From Liquorilactobacillus vini DSM 20605 (GTDB taxonomy: Bacteria; Bacillota; Bacilli; Lactobacillales; Lactobacillaceae), in contig NZ_AHYZ01000012.1 of NCBI RefSeq assembly GCF_000255495.1, positions 1 to 36,045 of the forward strand: DNA of 36,045 nucleotides, in the 5' to 3' direction. Numbering within the stretch: the first letter of the stretch is position 1; each line of letters begins with the position of its first letter. A model generated the notes under the pieces. The model made no database searches. It was not told where the DNA came from and saw only the letters and a program-made list of their open reading frames with translations. Shown here piece by piece: positions 23,854 to 36,021 of this stretch. The position numbers were made by a program, and so were the translations under genes.

Positions 23854-24300
23854 CTAGATTTTTTGATTACGTTCCGCAACAACAAACATCAATTCGGCTA
23901 CACAGGCTGTTTTCCCATCAACCAATGCCTTGGCAGTAACGATTCCCATATTTTCCCTTTTTTTAGTTAGTTCGATTTTAAGCTTAAGAACATCGCCCGG
24001 ACGGACAACCTGACGAAACTTAGCTCGGTGAATCGCTCCTAAATATGCCGTCTTCCCTAAAAACTCTGGAGATTTTAAAATCAAAATCGAAGCAGCCTGT
24101 GCCAAAGTTTCAATAATCAAAACTCCAGGCATAACTGGATTCCCTGGAAAATGTCCTCGGAAAAAAGATTCGTTAATTGTTACATTTTTCGTTGCTGTGA
24201 TACTTTTACCTGCTTCAATCTGATCAACATAATCAATATAACAAATTGGAAAACGATTGGGAATCAAATTCATAATTTCCTGTGCGTCCATAATTGCCAT
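23854..24300 (-). CDS. fabZ1: FabZ-family dehydratase (first copy), possible FabN-like isomerase
   Basis: A 148-residue hot-dog fold dehydratase. Catalytic H50 lies in [12 protein letters not shown] and E64 in LIIETLAQ. It differs from the second copy in the N-terminal motif (NLIPNRFPICYIDYVD in place of the [11 protein letters not shown] type) and has a short extra C-terminal tail. The frame opens 12 codons earlier, but GAGGTG selects the ATG at 24298-24300. As first gene of an operon with a second FabZ and no fabM or fabA, it may be the dual dehydratase/isomerase that makes cis-3-decenoyl-ACP, as FabN does in Enterococcus faecalis. That activity is inference; dehydratase activity is well supported. 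Confidence 0.93.
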   Translation of the reverse strand: MAIMDAQEIMNLIPNRFPICYIDYVDQIEAGKSITATKNVTINESFFRGHFPGNPVMPGVLIIETLAQAASILILKSPEFLGKTAYLGAIHRAKFRQVVRPGDVLKLKIELTKKRENMGIVTAKALVDGKTACVAELMFVVAERNQKI

Positions 24301-24324
24301 GCTTGTCACCTCACTCAAATTTAT

Positions 24325-24353
24325 TTCGAACATCAAAATATTCGATATTCAAA
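24325..24353. promoter_or_regulatory. Tandem FabT-like boxes at the fab operon promoter
   Basis: Read on the minus strand, TTTGAATATCGAA (24341-24353) matches 11 of 13 positions of the perfect FabT palindrome near fabT. TTTGATGTTCGAA (24325-24337) matches 10 of 13. Their centres are 16 bases apart. The first overlaps the end of the -10 and the expected start of transcription; the second lies just downstream. Both are degenerate, suggesting graded repression. Confidence 0.6.
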
Positions 24354-24381
24354 TAATATTGCATTCAAAATAAAAAGTCAA
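24353..24381 (-). promoter_or_regulatory. Main promoter of the fab operon
   Basis: On the minus strand TTGACT (24376-24381) is exactly 17 bases from TATTAT (24353-24358), a near-consensus sigma-A promoter about 55 bases ahead of fabZ1. FabT-like boxes overlap and follow its start site. Confidence 0.7.
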
Positions 24382-24433
24382 ATTAAACTTAAGAAACTGG
24401 CTGCTTTTATCATCTTTTATTAAAAAACCAAGA

Positions 24434-24470
24434 CAAAAAAATAAAGATCAGTGTCTTAACTGACCTTTAT
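24434..24470 (-). terminator. Terminator after yajC
   Basis: On the minus strand ATAAAGGTCAG (24460-24470) pairs with CTGATCTTTAT (24441-24451) along all eleven positions, with one G-U, around an eight-base loop, and is followed by T7. It closes the ymdB-to-yajC operon and isolates it from the fab promoter. Confidence 0.9.
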
Positions 24471-24516
24471 CTGCAATTAAGCAAGATATTGAATTAAAAA
24501 GTTAATGAGGAATAAT

Positions 24517-24879
24517 TTATTTTTCTGAATTCTCTTTCTTTTGATCATCTGTTGGCTGGTTAGTTTCTTTTGCTTTTTCGTTCACTGACTTGTCAGCTGC
24601 TTTTCCTGCGGCCGAATTCTTGACTTGCATGATCGCTGAAGTCTCAAATGTCAGATAAATTCCATCGCAATCTAAAACTACAGTATGGTTTGCCATATCA
24701 AGACTATCAATAACACCATGTAAGCGTCCTAGAGTTATTACTTCATCACCTTTTTTTAAATTACCCAGCATTTGTTGGCGCTGCTGCTGCTGCTTCTTTT
24801 GCGGCCTGATCATCATAAAATACATCAGGGCAATCAAAGCAGCAAACATAATAATTGTTGATATTGTGCTACTATTCAT
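24517..24879 (-). CDS. yajC: Preprotein translocase subunit YajC
   Basis: A 120-residue YajC homologue, an accessory subunit of the SecDF-YajC membrane complex that assists Sec-dependent export. One membrane helix spans about residues 6-23 and is followed by the conserved RPQKKQQQQRQQML segment and KKGDEVITLGRLHGVI. The tail from about residue 88 is charged and low-complexity (Lys, Glu, Asn), longer than in E. coli. The frame opens at a GTG three codons earlier, but AGGAG is correctly spaced only for the ATG at 24877-24879. It is the last gene of the operon after tgt, the classical tgt-yajC linkage. Confidence 0.92.
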   Translation of the reverse strand: MNSSTISTIIMFAALIALMYFMMIRPQKKQQQQRQQMLGNLKKGDEVITLGRLHGVIDSLDMANHTVVLDCDGIYLTFETSAIMQVKNSAAGKAADKSVNEKAKETNQPTDDQKKENSEK

Positions 24880-24958
24880 GACATTCACTCCTAATTATTT
24901 AATCAATTTTAACTTTAACAAAGATTCACGCTGAGTGCTAGACTTTTTATTAGATTTG

Positions 24959-27174
<2,216 letters not shown>

Positions 27175-27182
27175 CCTCTTTT

Positions 27183-28190
27183 TTAATCTTTTTTATGATA
27201 TGGCAAGTTTAAATGCTGATAAGCATTAAAAGTAGCTACACGGCCGCGTGGAGTCCGCTTGATCAAGCCTAATTGCAGTAAAAACGGCTCAACCATTTCA
27301 GTTAGCGTTTCAACTTCCTCGCCAATGTTGGCTGCCAAAGTGTTAATGCCAACTGGGCCGCCATTATAAAATTGAATCATAACTTTCAATAATTGTCGAT
27401 CAGTATCATCCAAACCTAATTCATCAACATGCAGCATTTTTAAAGCTGCATCCGCTGTTGACTGGTCAATGACTTGATCATGCTGCACTTCAGCAAAGTC
27501 ACGAACTCGCTTTAATAGGCGATTGGCAATGCGTGGCGTGCCGCGAGAACGACCGGCAATCGTTTGAGCTCCAGAATCATTAATACGAGTCTGGAGCAAT
27601 TTAGCAGTTCGCTTAACAATCTTGGTCAGTTCTGCTTGATCATAAAACTTCATATGCGCAACGATTCCAAATCGATCACGTAACGGTCCTGACAATAATC
27701 CAGCTCGGGTCGTAGCTCCAATCAAAGTAAACGGTGGCAAAGTGAAATGAACTGGATGGGCAGTTGGTCCTTGACCGATCACAATATCAACATAAAAGTC
27801 CTCCATTGCCGAATACAAAACCTCTTCAACAACCTTCGGCAAACGGTGAATCTCGTCAATAAATAAAACATCCCCCGCTTCGAGTTCATTCAAAAGTGCT
27901 ACTAAATCACCCGGTCGTTCAATCGCTGGTCCGCTGGTCGTTCGTAAATTCACCTGCATCTCATTAGCAATGATAATCGCTAAGGTCGTCTTGCCTAATC
28001 CAGGCGGGCCATATAACAAGACGTGATCCAAGGCTTCTTGACGACTCTTAGCTGCTTGAATATAAACTTTTAATTCATGTTTGATCGCAGTTTGGCCAAT
28101 ATATTGGTCAAAATATTTGGGACGTAATGAAAAATCATTTGTTTCATCGCCAACTAACTGACTAGACACCAGCCGGTCCTTATCTGACAT
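27183..28190 (-). CDS. ruvB: Holliday junction branch-migration ATPase RuvB
   Basis: A 335-residue AAA+ hexameric motor that with RuvA drives branch migration of Holliday junctions. Walker A is [10 protein letters not shown], Walker B is [10 protein letters not shown], sensor 1 is [18 protein letters not shown], and [19 protein letters not shown] carries sensor 2. The C-terminal winged helix ends with [21 protein letters not shown] precedes the ATG. It lies 11 bases after ruvA and 8 bases before queA. No ruvC is present, as expected for Firmicutes, which use RecU. Confidence 0.97.
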   Translation of the reverse strand: MSDKDRLVSSQLVGDETNDFSLRPKYFDQYIGQTAIKHELKVYIQAAKSRQEALDHVLLYGPPGLGKTTLAIIIANEMQVNLRTTSGPAIERPGDLVALLNELEAGDVLFIDEIHRLPKVVEEVLYSAMEDFYVDIVIGQGPTAHPVHFTLPPFTLIGATTRAGLLSGPLRDRFGIVAHMKFYDQAELTKIVKRTAKLLQTRINDSGAQTIAGRSRGTPRIANRLLKRVRDFAEVQHDQVIDQSTADAALKMLHVDELGLDDTDRQLLKVMIQFYNGGPVGINTLAANIGEEVETLTEMVEPFLLQLGLIKRTPRGRVATFNAYQHLNLPYHKKD

Positions 28191-28201
28191 TCAATCACCT
28201 C

Positions 28202-28789
28202 CTAATTTTTCATTAAAAGCTTCAAACCTAAGCGCAGATATTCATCAGTTGTCTGTGCTGAAGCCTGCTCCAATTTAGGAGTAATTTTGTTAATCTCATT
28301 TCTAGTATACCCTAACGCCGCTAAAGCTGCTAAAGCCTCCTGCAATAAATTTGAACCGATCTCTGATGCTGGAGTTAAAGAAGTCTGGACCGTATTTGGT
28401 GCTAGTTTTCCCTTCAAATCCAAAACAATCTGTTGCGCTGTCTTTTTGCCAACGCCAGGAAATTTTATCAAATAAGAAATATTATTGCTGCTAATAGCTG
28501 TTATTAAGCCATTAAAATCATCAGTCGCCAAAATTGCTAAGGCACTCTTGGGACCGATTCCGGAAACATTCAATAACTTAATAAATAGTTTTTTTTCGGC
28601 ATTTGTTTGAAATCCATAAAGTGAAATATCGTTTTCTCTGACTGCTTGATAAATAAAAACTTTTTGTTCTTGACCAATTTTAAATTTAAAGGGATTAGCT
28701 GCATAAACCAGAAAACCAATACCACCTACTTCAATAACGATATACGCCGGATTGATATCAGTTATCTTGCCTATTAGATAGTCATACAT
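28202..28789 (-). CDS. ruvA: Holliday junction-binding protein RuvA
   Basis: A 195-residue RuvA that binds the four-way junction as a tetramer and recruits RuvB. The N-terminal OB fold starts [12 protein letters not shown] and includes [10 protein letters not shown]. The two helix-hairpin-helix motifs are [14 protein letters not shown] and [21 protein letters not shown] flexible linker (about 130-145) leads to the C-terminal RuvB-binding domain with [16 protein letters not shown]. The gene lies between mutL and ruvB in the conserved repair operon. Confidence 0.96.
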   Translation of the reverse strand: MYDYLIGKITDINPAYIVIEVGGIGFLVYAANPFKFKIGQEQKVFIYQAVRENDISLYGFQTNAEKKLFIKLLNVSGIGPKSALAILATDDFNGLITAISSNNISYLIKFPGVGKKTAQQIVLDLKGKLAPNTVQTSLTPASEIGSNLLQEALAALAALGYTRNEINKITPKLEQASAQTTDEYLRLGLKLLMKN

Positions 28790-28805
28790 TTTATTCCTCC
28801 GTTAG

Positions 28806-30752
28806 TTATAATTGATTTCTTTGACTTTGATGCGGATCTTGAATGCGTTTAAACATTTTTTCCACTGCAGTTTGAGAAAAATGGACTAGAACTGGCCGCC
28901 CATGTGGACAATTAAATGGATTTTCACACTCTGCCAGCTGGCTGAGCAATGCTTGAGCTTGCCGATCATCAAGATGATGATGGGCTTTGATCGATAGCCG
29001 ACAACTCATGTTAATTGCAGTCTGTTCTCGAAAAGCCGCAATTGAAATCTTACCATCACGTAACAGACAGTCGATCATTTCTCGAATCATGGTTTCTTCT
29101 TTACCATCTTCAAACCAAGTTGGATGTTGATGAATAATGAAACTATTTTGACCAAATTCTTCCAGCTGTACCCCAACCTCAGCCAATTTGGCTATATTTT
29201 TTTGAATGATCAAGGCATCACTGGTTGAATAATCGAGGACTAAGGGTACTAATAAAGCTTGCTGGTCTTTGGCAACTTTTCCCATTGCCACACGGAAGTA
29301 TTCGTATTTACAGCGTTCCTGAGCCGCATGCTGATCAACCAAATAAAAGCCATCTTCTGCTTCTGCTAAAAGATACGTGTCATGAATTTGTACTAAATAA
29401 CGCAAATCTGGAAATCTTTTTTTAGCTGGTCCTGTTGTAATCGTCTTTAGCTTTGAATTAACTGTTGCTTGAGGATCCTCAAGCACTTGGCTATTTTGAT
29501 ATTTTTGGTCCCAATTCTTAAGTTTATCTGTCAAATCTTGACGTTTTTCAATAATTATTGTTTTATCAGCCTCAGTTGCTATAATTGGTGTTTTGGCAGC
29601 TTTTTTCTCAGCTGACTGTTGAGATTTCAATGACTGTTTGGTCACAACTGGCGCTTGATCTTGATAACGGTACTGTTGTGAAGTTTCATTGAGTTTTGCA
29701 TCTAAGTCTGCAAAATTCAAACTAGTTGATCCAGCTTTAAAATCAGCTAAGGCATCTGGAATTAGATTTTCTGTAGCTAAACGCTGATAAATTGTAGTTT
29801 GAATTAATTCACAGAGCTGTTTTTCCTTACTAATTCTAACTTCTTGCTTTGTTGGATGAACGTTAACATCAACCAGAACTGGATCTAGCTTCAAAGCAAT
29901 AATTGCCATTGGATAGCGACCAACCATCAGTTTTGAACCATATCCTTTGATCACTGCATTCGTCAACTGATAGTTACGAATGTAACGACCATTCAATAAC
30001 AGCGTAATATAATTTTTAGTTGCCCGTGTCAGCTTAGGTAAAGAGACGAACCCCTCAACTGCAAAGTCAAGATCGTTAGCATGAACTGGCAACATCTGTT
30101 GGGCATTTTTTACCCCATAAATTGCACTGATTGTCTGTTGTAGGTTATTATTTCCAGCAGTTTGCAATAGAACCCGTTTATTATTATGCAAAGAAAGCGC
30201 GATCTCTGGATGACCAAGTGCTAAACGATCAACTATATCGCTAATTACTGCTAATTCTGTCTGTGGACTTTTTAAATATTTCAGCCGTGCTGGCGTATTA
30301 TAAAACAGTGACCGCACCATGACTTCAGTTCCTTGTGGTCGTGCAATTATTTTTTTATCCAACTGCTGTCCACCGCGAATTTCAATTTCCATTCCTTGTC
30401 CGTCTGTCATGGCTGTTTTCAAAGTTACATCGGCAACTGAAGCAATGCTTGGCAATGCTTCGCCCCGAAAACCCAAAGTTCTAATTTTAAATAAGCCGTT
30501 TTTATCATGCAATTTGCTAGTCGAATGTCGTCTAAAGGCCAATTCAAGCTCATCAGCCGCTATGCCCTGACCATTATCAATAACCTTGATTAATGAAAGG
30601 CCTGAATCAGCGACATAAATATCAATTTGGGTACTTTGAGCATCAATTGCATTCTCAACCAGCTCTTTAACAACTGAAGCTGGCCGTTCGACTACTTCAC
30701 CAGCAGCTATTTGATCAGCTAAAATCGCCGGCAATTCTTTGATCTTAGTCAT
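28806..30752 (-). CDS. mutL: DNA mismatch repair protein MutL
   Basis: A 648-residue MutL. The GHKL ATPase domain has ENAIDA, DNGQGI, TLGFRGEALPSI and the KSPQTELAV region, then DVNVHPTKQEVR. A low-conservation linker covers about 345-450. The C-terminal endonuclease motif DQHAAQERCKYE begins at residue 473 and follows the DQHA-x2-E-x4-E pattern. It is accompanied by the metal-binding CPHGRP near the end. The strand-nicking activity should therefore be intact, as expected in an organism without MutH. It is 13 bases after mutS. Confidence 0.97.
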   Translation of the reverse strand: MTKIKELPAILADQIAAGEVVERPASVVKELVENAIDAQSTQIDIYVADSGLSLIKVIDNGQGIAADELELAFRRHSTSKLHDKNGLFKIRTLGFRGEALPSIASVADVTLKTAMTDGQGMEIEIRGGQQLDKKIIARPQGTEVMVRSLFYNTPARLKYLKSPQTELAVISDIVDRLALGHPEIALSLHNNKRVLLQTAGNNNLQQTISAIYGVKNAQQMLPVHANDLDFAVEGFVSLPKLTRATKNYITLLLNGRYIRNYQLTNAVIKGYGSKLMVGRYPMAIIALKLDPVLVDVNVHPTKQEVRISKEKQLCELIQTTIYQRLATENLIPDALADFKAGSTSLNFADLDAKLNETSQQYRYQDQAPVVTKQSLKSQQSAEKKAAKTPIIATEADKTIIIEKRQDLTDKLKNWDQKYQNSQVLEDPQATVNSKLKTITTGPAKKRFPDLRYLVQIHDTYLLAEAEDGFYLVDQHAAQERCKYEYFRVAMGKVAKDQQALLVPLVLDYSTSDALIIQKNIAKLAEVGVQLEEFGQNSFIIHQHPTWFEDGKEETMIREMIDCLLRDGKISIAAFREQTAINMSCRLSIKAHHHLDDRQAQALLSQLAECENPFNCPHGRPVLVHFSQTAVEKMFKRIQDPHQSQRNQL

Positions 30753-30765
30753 CCAATTCCTCCAA

Positions 30766-33360
30766 TCATTTTTGTTTTAATTCTTTTTGCCATTTGAATA
30801 ATTGATTTAAAGCAGCTAGCGGAGTCATTGAAACTAAATCTGCTTGTTTGATCTCACCAATTACCTGTTGTTGCTGATTGGAAAGCGGAACTTGCTCAGG
30901 AACAAATAATGAAAGCTGCTGATCTTCAGGCTTGGGGGAGGAATTCTCATGAAGTGAAGCTTTAGTTTGTGAACTGCTGTGAGCCTGGATTTCCAAGTCT
31001 GCAAGTAATTTAGCTGCCCGCTGCAATAATTTATCAGGCATACCAGCTAATTTGGCAACGTGAATTCCATAAGATTTATCTGCTGGCCCTGCTTCAACTC
31101 GATGTAAAAATGTTAACGTGCCATTTTTTTCAATTGCACCAACATGGACATTGGCTAACTGTTTTAAATTCTGATCTAAAGATGTTAATTCATGATAATG
31201 CGTTGAAAATAAAGTTTTAGCATGAATGACATCATGAACATATTCAATAATTGCTTGCGCCAAAGCCATTCCATCGTAGGTCGCCGTTCCACGTCCAATC
31301 TCATCAAATAGAATCAAACTATTTTGAGTTGCATGTTTTAAAGCTTGATTAGCTTCCTGCATTTCAACCATAAACGTTGATTGCCCACCAATCAAATCAT
31401 CAGCTGCACCGATCCGGGTAAAAATTTGATCAAATATTGGTAATTTAGCTTTCTTAGCCGGCACAAAACAACCAATTTGCGTCAAAACTACAGTCTGTGC
31501 CAGTTGCCTCATATAGGTGCTTTTACCAGACATATTGGGCCCAGTAATCAATAAAATATTTAAGTTTTCAGGCATTCGAATATCATTCGGCACATAGCTC
31601 TGCTGACCCATAACTTCTTGCACCACGGGATGCCAACCAGCTGAAATTTCAATTTCATGTTTTTTAGTCAACTCTGGAAGCACAAAATGCTGTTGTTCAC
31701 TAACGACTGCAAAACTTTGCAAAACATCTAGCACTGCAACACTAGCTGCCAGTTGCTGAAGACGTTTAATATAATCTTTGATTTGTTCACGCAAATCAAC
31801 AAATAAACGATATTCCAAATCAACAGCTTTGTTTTCAGCTCCGAGGATCAAATCCTCCTTTTCCTTCAACTCTGGGGTAATAAAGCGCTCGGCATTCGTT
31901 AAAGTCTGTTTTCGTTGATAACGATCCGGTGGAAGTTTACTTAAATTAGCTTTGGAAACTTCAATATAATAACCAAAAACTCGATTAAAACCAATTTTTA
32001 GATTATTAATGCCGGTTGCTTGCCGTTCATCAGCTTCTAATTTGGCAAGCCAGCGTTTACCATTTTTCATGGCATCTTTATATTTATCAAGCTCTTGATC
32101 AAAACCTTCTTTAATCAAATTACCATCTGTAACTGACATTGGCGGATCATCAACGATTGCCCGATCGATCAAATCAACAACTTCGGCAACTGGATCAATT
32201 TTAGTTAATAATTTTTTAAAACTACCATCATCAATTGTTGTCAGCAAATAGCGAATTTTGGGAATCTGCTGTAATGATTGCTTTAGCTGCAATAAATCAC
32301 GCCCATTGACAGTTCCCAGTGCAACTTTACCAGCAAGTCGTTCCAGATCATATACTTGCGTTAATTCATCGCGCAATTCACTGCGCTCAAAGTAATGATC
32401 AAGCAGATCTTTTACTCGGGCTTGCCGCAATTTTATTTTTTTGATTACTAGCAATGGCCGTTCTAGCCACTGTTTAAGCATTCGACCACCCATTGCTGTT
32501 TTGGTTTGGTCAAGCAGCCACAACAAAGTGCCATGCTTCTTGCCAGTCCGATTATTTTGCAACAGTTCCAGATTTCTACTAGAAGCATGATCGATTTTTA
32601 AAAAATCTGAAGGCTCATAATGTACAGCTTTTTGCAAATGACCTAAACTGCGCTTTTGTGTTCGAATTAAATACGTTAATAAATGACTCAGCACAGCTTG
32701 TTCTAAATCACTGTGAATATCTTGCATGGCATAGCTGGTTTCAGCACTAATTTGGCAATTGTCTTGATGTGAAATCATAATTTTTAATGGATCGATCACA
32801 GTCAAGGCTTTTTCAGTGACCGAATCATCAATAACTACTTCTTTAGTTCGCAAACTTAGCAATTCATTCAATAGAACTTCTGGACTATCAAGTATGGCAG
32901 ATTTTAATTCACCGGTTGATAGATCAGCATAGGCAAAACCAAAATGATCTGCTTGTTGATGGATCGCTGTTAAGTAATTGTTTTCTTTAGCTTCTTTTGC
33001 TCCAGTGTCTGTGATTGTCCCCGGAGTGACAACTTGAATAACTTCGCGTTTGACCATTCCCTTAGCCAGCTTAGGATCTTCCATTTGCTCACAAATAGCG
33101 ACTTTATAGCCTTGATCCACCAAAGTATCAATGTAATTTTGTGCCGCATGATGCGGAACTCCGCACATTGGAATTTTCTCAGCCGCATTTTTATTCCTAG
33201 TCGTTAAGGTCAGCTCTAAAATTTGCGCCCCCTTGATTGCATCATCATAAAACATTTCATAAAAATCACCCAAGCGGTAAAACAAAAATGCATCTGGATA
33301 TTGTTGTTTTACCCGCAAATATTGCTCCATCATTGGCGTTTTTTTAGTTTTTTGTGGCAT
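30766..33360 (-). CDS. mutS: DNA mismatch repair protein MutS
   Basis: An 864-residue MutS that recognises base mismatches and small loops. The mismatch-contacting Phe-x-Glu lies in [11 protein letters not shown] near residues 28-38. The connector, lever and clamp domains occupy the middle. The ATPase has Walker [10 protein letters not shown] at 607-615, [21 protein letters not shown], and Walker [16 protein letters not shown], then the STHYHEL switch. A short C-terminal region contains DQQLSLF, which resembles the QxxLxLF beta-clamp binding motif. AAAGGAG precedes the ATG. It lies 12 bases after ymdB. Confidence 0.97.
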   Translation of the reverse strand: MPQKTKKTPMMEQYLRVKQQYPDAFLFYRLGDFYEMFYDDAIKGAQILELTLTTRNKNAAEKIPMCGVPHHAAQNYIDTLVDQGYKVAICEQMEDPKLAKGMVKREVIQVVTPGTITDTGAKEAKENNYLTAIHQQADHFGFAYADLSTGELKSAILDSPEVLLNELLSLRTKEVVIDDSVTEKALTVIDPLKIMISHQDNCQISAETSYAMQDIHSDLEQAVLSHLLTYLIRTQKRSLGHLQKAVHYEPSDFLKIDHASSRNLELLQNNRTGKKHGTLLWLLDQTKTAMGGRMLKQWLERPLLVIKKIKLRQARVKDLLDHYFERSELRDELTQVYDLERLAGKVALGTVNGRDLLQLKQSLQQIPKIRYLLTTIDDGSFKKLLTKIDPVAEVVDLIDRAIVDDPPMSVTDGNLIKEGFDQELDKYKDAMKNGKRWLAKLEADERQATGINNLKIGFNRVFGYYIEVSKANLSKLPPDRYQRKQTLTNAERFITPELKEKEDLILGAENKAVDLEYRLFVDLREQIKDYIKRLQQLAASVAVLDVLQSFAVVSEQQHFVLPELTKKHEIEISAGWHPVVQEVMGQQSYVPNDIRMPENLNILLITGPNMSGKSTYMRQLAQTVVLTQIGCFVPAKKAKLPIFDQIFTRIGAADDLIGGQSTFMVEMQEANQALKHATQNSLILFDEIGRGTATYDGMALAQAIIEYVHDVIHAKTLFSTHYHELTSLDQNLKQLANVHVGAIEKNGTLTFLHRVEAGPADKSYGIHVAKLAGMPDKLLQRAAKLLADLEIQAHSSSQTKASLHENSSPKPEDQQLSLFVPEQVPLSNQQQQVIGEIKQADLVSMTPLAALNQLFKWQKELKQK

Positions 33361-33372
33361 TAGACTTCTCCT

Positions 33373-34173
33373 TTAAAACATAAATGGATGATCAGGATTA
33401 ATTTGAATCGTTCGAATTTGTTTTGCTTTGCCGGACACATCATCCAAGTCAACCAAGCAAGCTCCCAAACCGCGTCGGCCTTGTTCATCAACTTCAAAAC
33501 GGGTCGGCATTTGGTTGACAAAGCGTTTAATGACTTCGGACCTTTGCATACCTAGAATACCATCATAAGGTCCGGTCATCCCGACATCACTCAAAAATGC
33601 CGTCCCCTGTGGTAAAATACGGGCATCATTTGTTTGAACATGAGTATGCGTTCCAATTACTGCTGAAACTTTACCATCAAAATACCAAGAGAAGGCTTCC
33701 TTTTCGCTTGTTGTTTCCGCATGAAAATCAACTACGATCAATTTTGTCTGTTTGAGCAAATGCTTAATTAACCGCTCAGCAATTGCAAACGGATCATCAG
33801 ATGGCGCCATAAACACCCGCCCCTGCAAGTTTACAACTGCCAACTTTAATTGATTGATTTGGATCAACGTATAACCCCTTCCTGGCACTTGACCTGCTGA
33901 AAAATTAGCTGGTCGTATCAACTTTTTAGCTTCACCAATAAATTCCTCAATTGCTGGATTATCCCAGGTATGGTTTCCCATCGTAATGACATCTGCTCCA
34001 GCAGATAATAACCTTTTATATGCGTAGCGATCGATTCCTTTGCCGCGAGTAGCATTTTCACCGTTAACAACTGTTGCTTGTGGATGGTATTTCTGTTTCA
34101 ACTGTGGCAAATAAGTTTCAAGAATTTCCTGTCCTGCATTCCCCATAATGTCGCCGACGAATAAAATTCGCAT
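33373..34173 (-). CDS. ymdB: YmdB family metallophosphoesterase
   Basis: A 266-residue calcineurin-like phosphodiesterase of the TIGR00282 family. Bacillus subtilis YmdB hydrolyses 2',3'-cyclic nucleotides and influences biofilm and motility decisions. Metal motifs are FVGDIMGNAG (D8), VNGENATRGKG, TMGNHTWDN, VVDFHAETTSEK and GTHTHVQTND. GLGACLVDLDD near the C-terminus is also typical. The ATG has GGGGA upstream. It leads the repair operon, next to rny as in many Bacilli, but a terminator and promoter separate the two here. Confidence 0.94.
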   Translation of the reverse strand: MRILFVGDIMGNAGQEILETYLPQLKQKYHPQATVVNGENATRGKGIDRYAYKRLLSAGADVITMGNHTWDNPAIEEFIGEAKKLIRPANFSAGQVPGRGYTLIQINQLKLAVVNLQGRVFMAPSDDPFAIAERLIKHLLKQTKLIVVDFHAETTSEKEAFSWYFDGKVSAVIGTHTHVQTNDARILPQGTAFLSDVGMTGPYDGILGMQRSEVIKRFVNQMPTRFEVDEQGRRGLGACLVDLDDVSGKAKQIRTIQINPDHPFMF

Positions 34174-34206
34174 TTTTTTCCCCTTTTCTAAGTAACCTAT
34201 TTATTT

Positions 34207-34236
34207 ATTTTAGCATTTTTATTTCTTAGGTGCGAA
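34207..34236 (-). promoter_or_regulatory. Promoter of the ymdB-mutSL-ruvAB-queA-tgt-yajC operon
   Basis: On the minus strand TTCGCA (34231-34236) lies 18 bases before TAAAAT (34207-34212), with an upstream TGC making an extended -10. It is between the rny terminator and ymdB. Confidence 0.55.
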
Positions 34237-34263
34237 AAGTAGTTTACTCAAATTTTCAGATAG

Positions 34264-34302
34264 AAAAAACTACAATAAAACTAATGCTTTATTGTAGTTT
34301 TT
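34264..34302 (-). terminator. rny terminator
   Basis: The plus-strand arms CTACAATAAA (34270-34279) and TTTATTGTAG (34288-34297) are perfect complements, flanked by A6 on one side and T5 on the other. It can work for rny on the minus strand and is symmetric enough to act in both directions. Confidence 0.88.
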
Positions 34303-34345
34303 AACAAATTTTTAATCAATTTATTATGTCTTTTGAAAAAGTCGA

Positions 34346-35911
34346 CTATTTTGCATATTCAATTGCTCGCGTCTCTCGAATAACTGTAACTTTAATATGA
34401 CCTGGGTATTCTAATTCATTTTCGATTTTATTTTTAATGTCTCGCGCTAAAACTACGGATTCTAAATCATTGACCTCATCCGGTTTAACAATCACCCGAA
34501 CTTCACGTCCTGCTTGAATCGCATAACTCTTCTTAACACCAGCAAAACTGTTAGTAATTTTCTCAAGTTTTTCCAGCCGATGAATGTAATTTTCCAACGA
34601 TTCACTACGAGCTCCGGGTCGAGCAGCCGAAATTGCATCTGAAGCTGCAACCAAAACTGCAATTGTATATTTGGGTTCAACATCACCATGATGTGAAGCA
34701 ATCGTATTGATGACTACATCACTTTCATGATATTTCTTTGTCAACTCAACTCCAATTTGAACGTGAGAGCCATCAACTTCATGATCAATAGCTTTACCAA
34801 TATCATGTAATAAACCTGCTCGTTTAGCCAAATTAGGATCTTCCCCCAATTCAGCTGCTAGAACACCAGCAATTTTAGCCACTTCAATCGAATGATCTAA
34901 AACATTTTGACCATAACTGGTTCGATACTTCAACCGGCCAATTGTTTTAATTAAATCCGGATGAACTGAATGCAATCCCAATTCGAAAATTGCTTCTTCA
35001 CCAGTTTCACGAATCTTAGCATCCATCGCCTTGGTAGCTTTTTCAACCATTTCTTCAATCCTTGCTGGATGAATCCTACCATCTTGAATCAATTTTTCGA
35101 GGGCCATTTTAGCTATCTCACGTCGGATCGGATCAAAGCCGCTTAAAACAACCGCTTCCGGGGTATCATCAATTATCAAGTCAATCCCAGTTAATGTTTC
35201 TAACGTCCGAATATTCCGCCCTTCACGGCCAATTATTCGTCCCTTCATTTCATCATTTGGCAACGAAACAACTGAAACAGTTGTTTCCGAAACAGTGTCC
35301 GCGGCACTCCGTTCAATCGCTTGTGCGATTAGATCTTTCGCAGTTCGATCAGCTTCTGCCTGCGCCTGTGCTTCTTTTTCCTTGATCATAACCGCTAATT
35401 CATGATTCATAGCATTTTTAGTTGTTGTCATGATCTCTTTTTTTGCCTGTTCCTGAGTCAAAGCAGCAACCCGTTCTAATTCAGTTTGTTGTTGTTTGAC
35501 CAAAGAGTCTGCCTCTTGCTGACGTTTTTCTAAATCCTTTTTTGACTTTTCAATTCGATTTTCTTTTTGAACTAATCCTTGCTCACGTTGTTCTAAGGAG
35601 GAGTCCTTACGATCAAGATTCTCCTCTCGCTGCAACAATCGATTTTCCTGTCTTTGAATCTCAGAACGTCTTTCCTTCAACTCTTTTTCTATCTCGCTGC
35701 GATAACGATGACTTTCGTCCTTAGCTTCTAAAATAGCCTCTCTTTTTTTAGCAGCTGCTTCCTTCTTGGCATTTTCAATAATTCCCTTCGAAGTTTGCGT
35801 TGCTGCATCAAGTCTTTTTTCATAATTTTGCTTACGAAAAACTATACCAAAAGCAAATCCAATACCCAAAGTTACAAGAGCGATGACGAGGTAAAGCAAT
35901 ACTGCATTCAA
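34346..35911 (-). CDS. rny: Ribonuclease Y
   Basis: A 521-residue membrane-anchored endoribonuclease that starts mRNA decay in Firmicutes. Domains in order are one N-terminal membrane helix (about 3-25), a long charged coiled coil (about 28-200) very rich in Glu, Lys, Arg and Gln, a KH domain (about 212-275) with [10 protein letters not shown], and the HD domain with HD at 369-370 ([15 protein letters not shown]) and ASHHGD. Length is standard. The start is a TTG (35909-35911) with GGAGGTG upstream; the nearby ATG at 35905-35907 is out of frame. It has its own promoter and terminator and is monocistronic. Confidence 0.97.
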   Translation of the reverse strand: MNAVLLYLVIALVTLGIGFAFGIVFRKQNYEKRLDAATQTSKGIIENAKKEAAAKKREAILEAKDESHRYRSEIEKELKERRSEIQRQENRLLQREENLDRKDSSLEQREQGLVQKENRIEKSKKDLEKRQQEADSLVKQQQTELERVAALTQEQAKKEIMTTTKNAMNHELAVMIKEKEAQAQAEADRTAKDLIAQAIERSAADTVSETTVSVVSLPNDEMKGRIIGREGRNIRTLETLTGIDLIIDDTPEAVVLSGFDPIRREIAKMALEKLIQDGRIHPARIEEMVEKATKAMDAKIRETGEEAIFELGLHSVHPDLIKTIGRLKYRTSYGQNVLDHSIEVAKIAGVLAAELGEDPNLAKRAGLLHDIGKAIDHEVDGSHVQIGVELTKKYHESDVVINTIASHHGDVEPKYTIAVLVAASDAISAARPGARSESLENYIHRLEKLEKITNSFAGVKKSYAIQAGREVRVIVKPDEVNDLESVVLARDIKNKIENELEYPGHIKVTVIRETRAIEYAK

Positions 35912-35991
35912 AATTTCACCTCCACATCGTTATAAATGATTAAAAAGCAAACATAATCATTGATTTGATGTTTAATTATGCATACATTGTT

Positions 35992-36021
35992 ATTTTACGG
36001 TTTAAACTAGGTCAATGTCAA
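35992..36021 (-). promoter_or_regulatory. rny promoter
   Basis: On the minus strand a perfect TTGACA (36016-36021) is 18 bases before TAAAAT (35992-35997). It implies an untranslated leader of about 75 bases, AT-rich and without an obvious fold. Nothing else is seen to the window end. Confidence 0.68.

Noticed and set aside
24770..24810. CTG/CTT-rich run in yajC as a possible repeat element
   Set aside because: It simply encodes the glutamine-rich stretch after the RPQKK motif and is ordinary for YajC.
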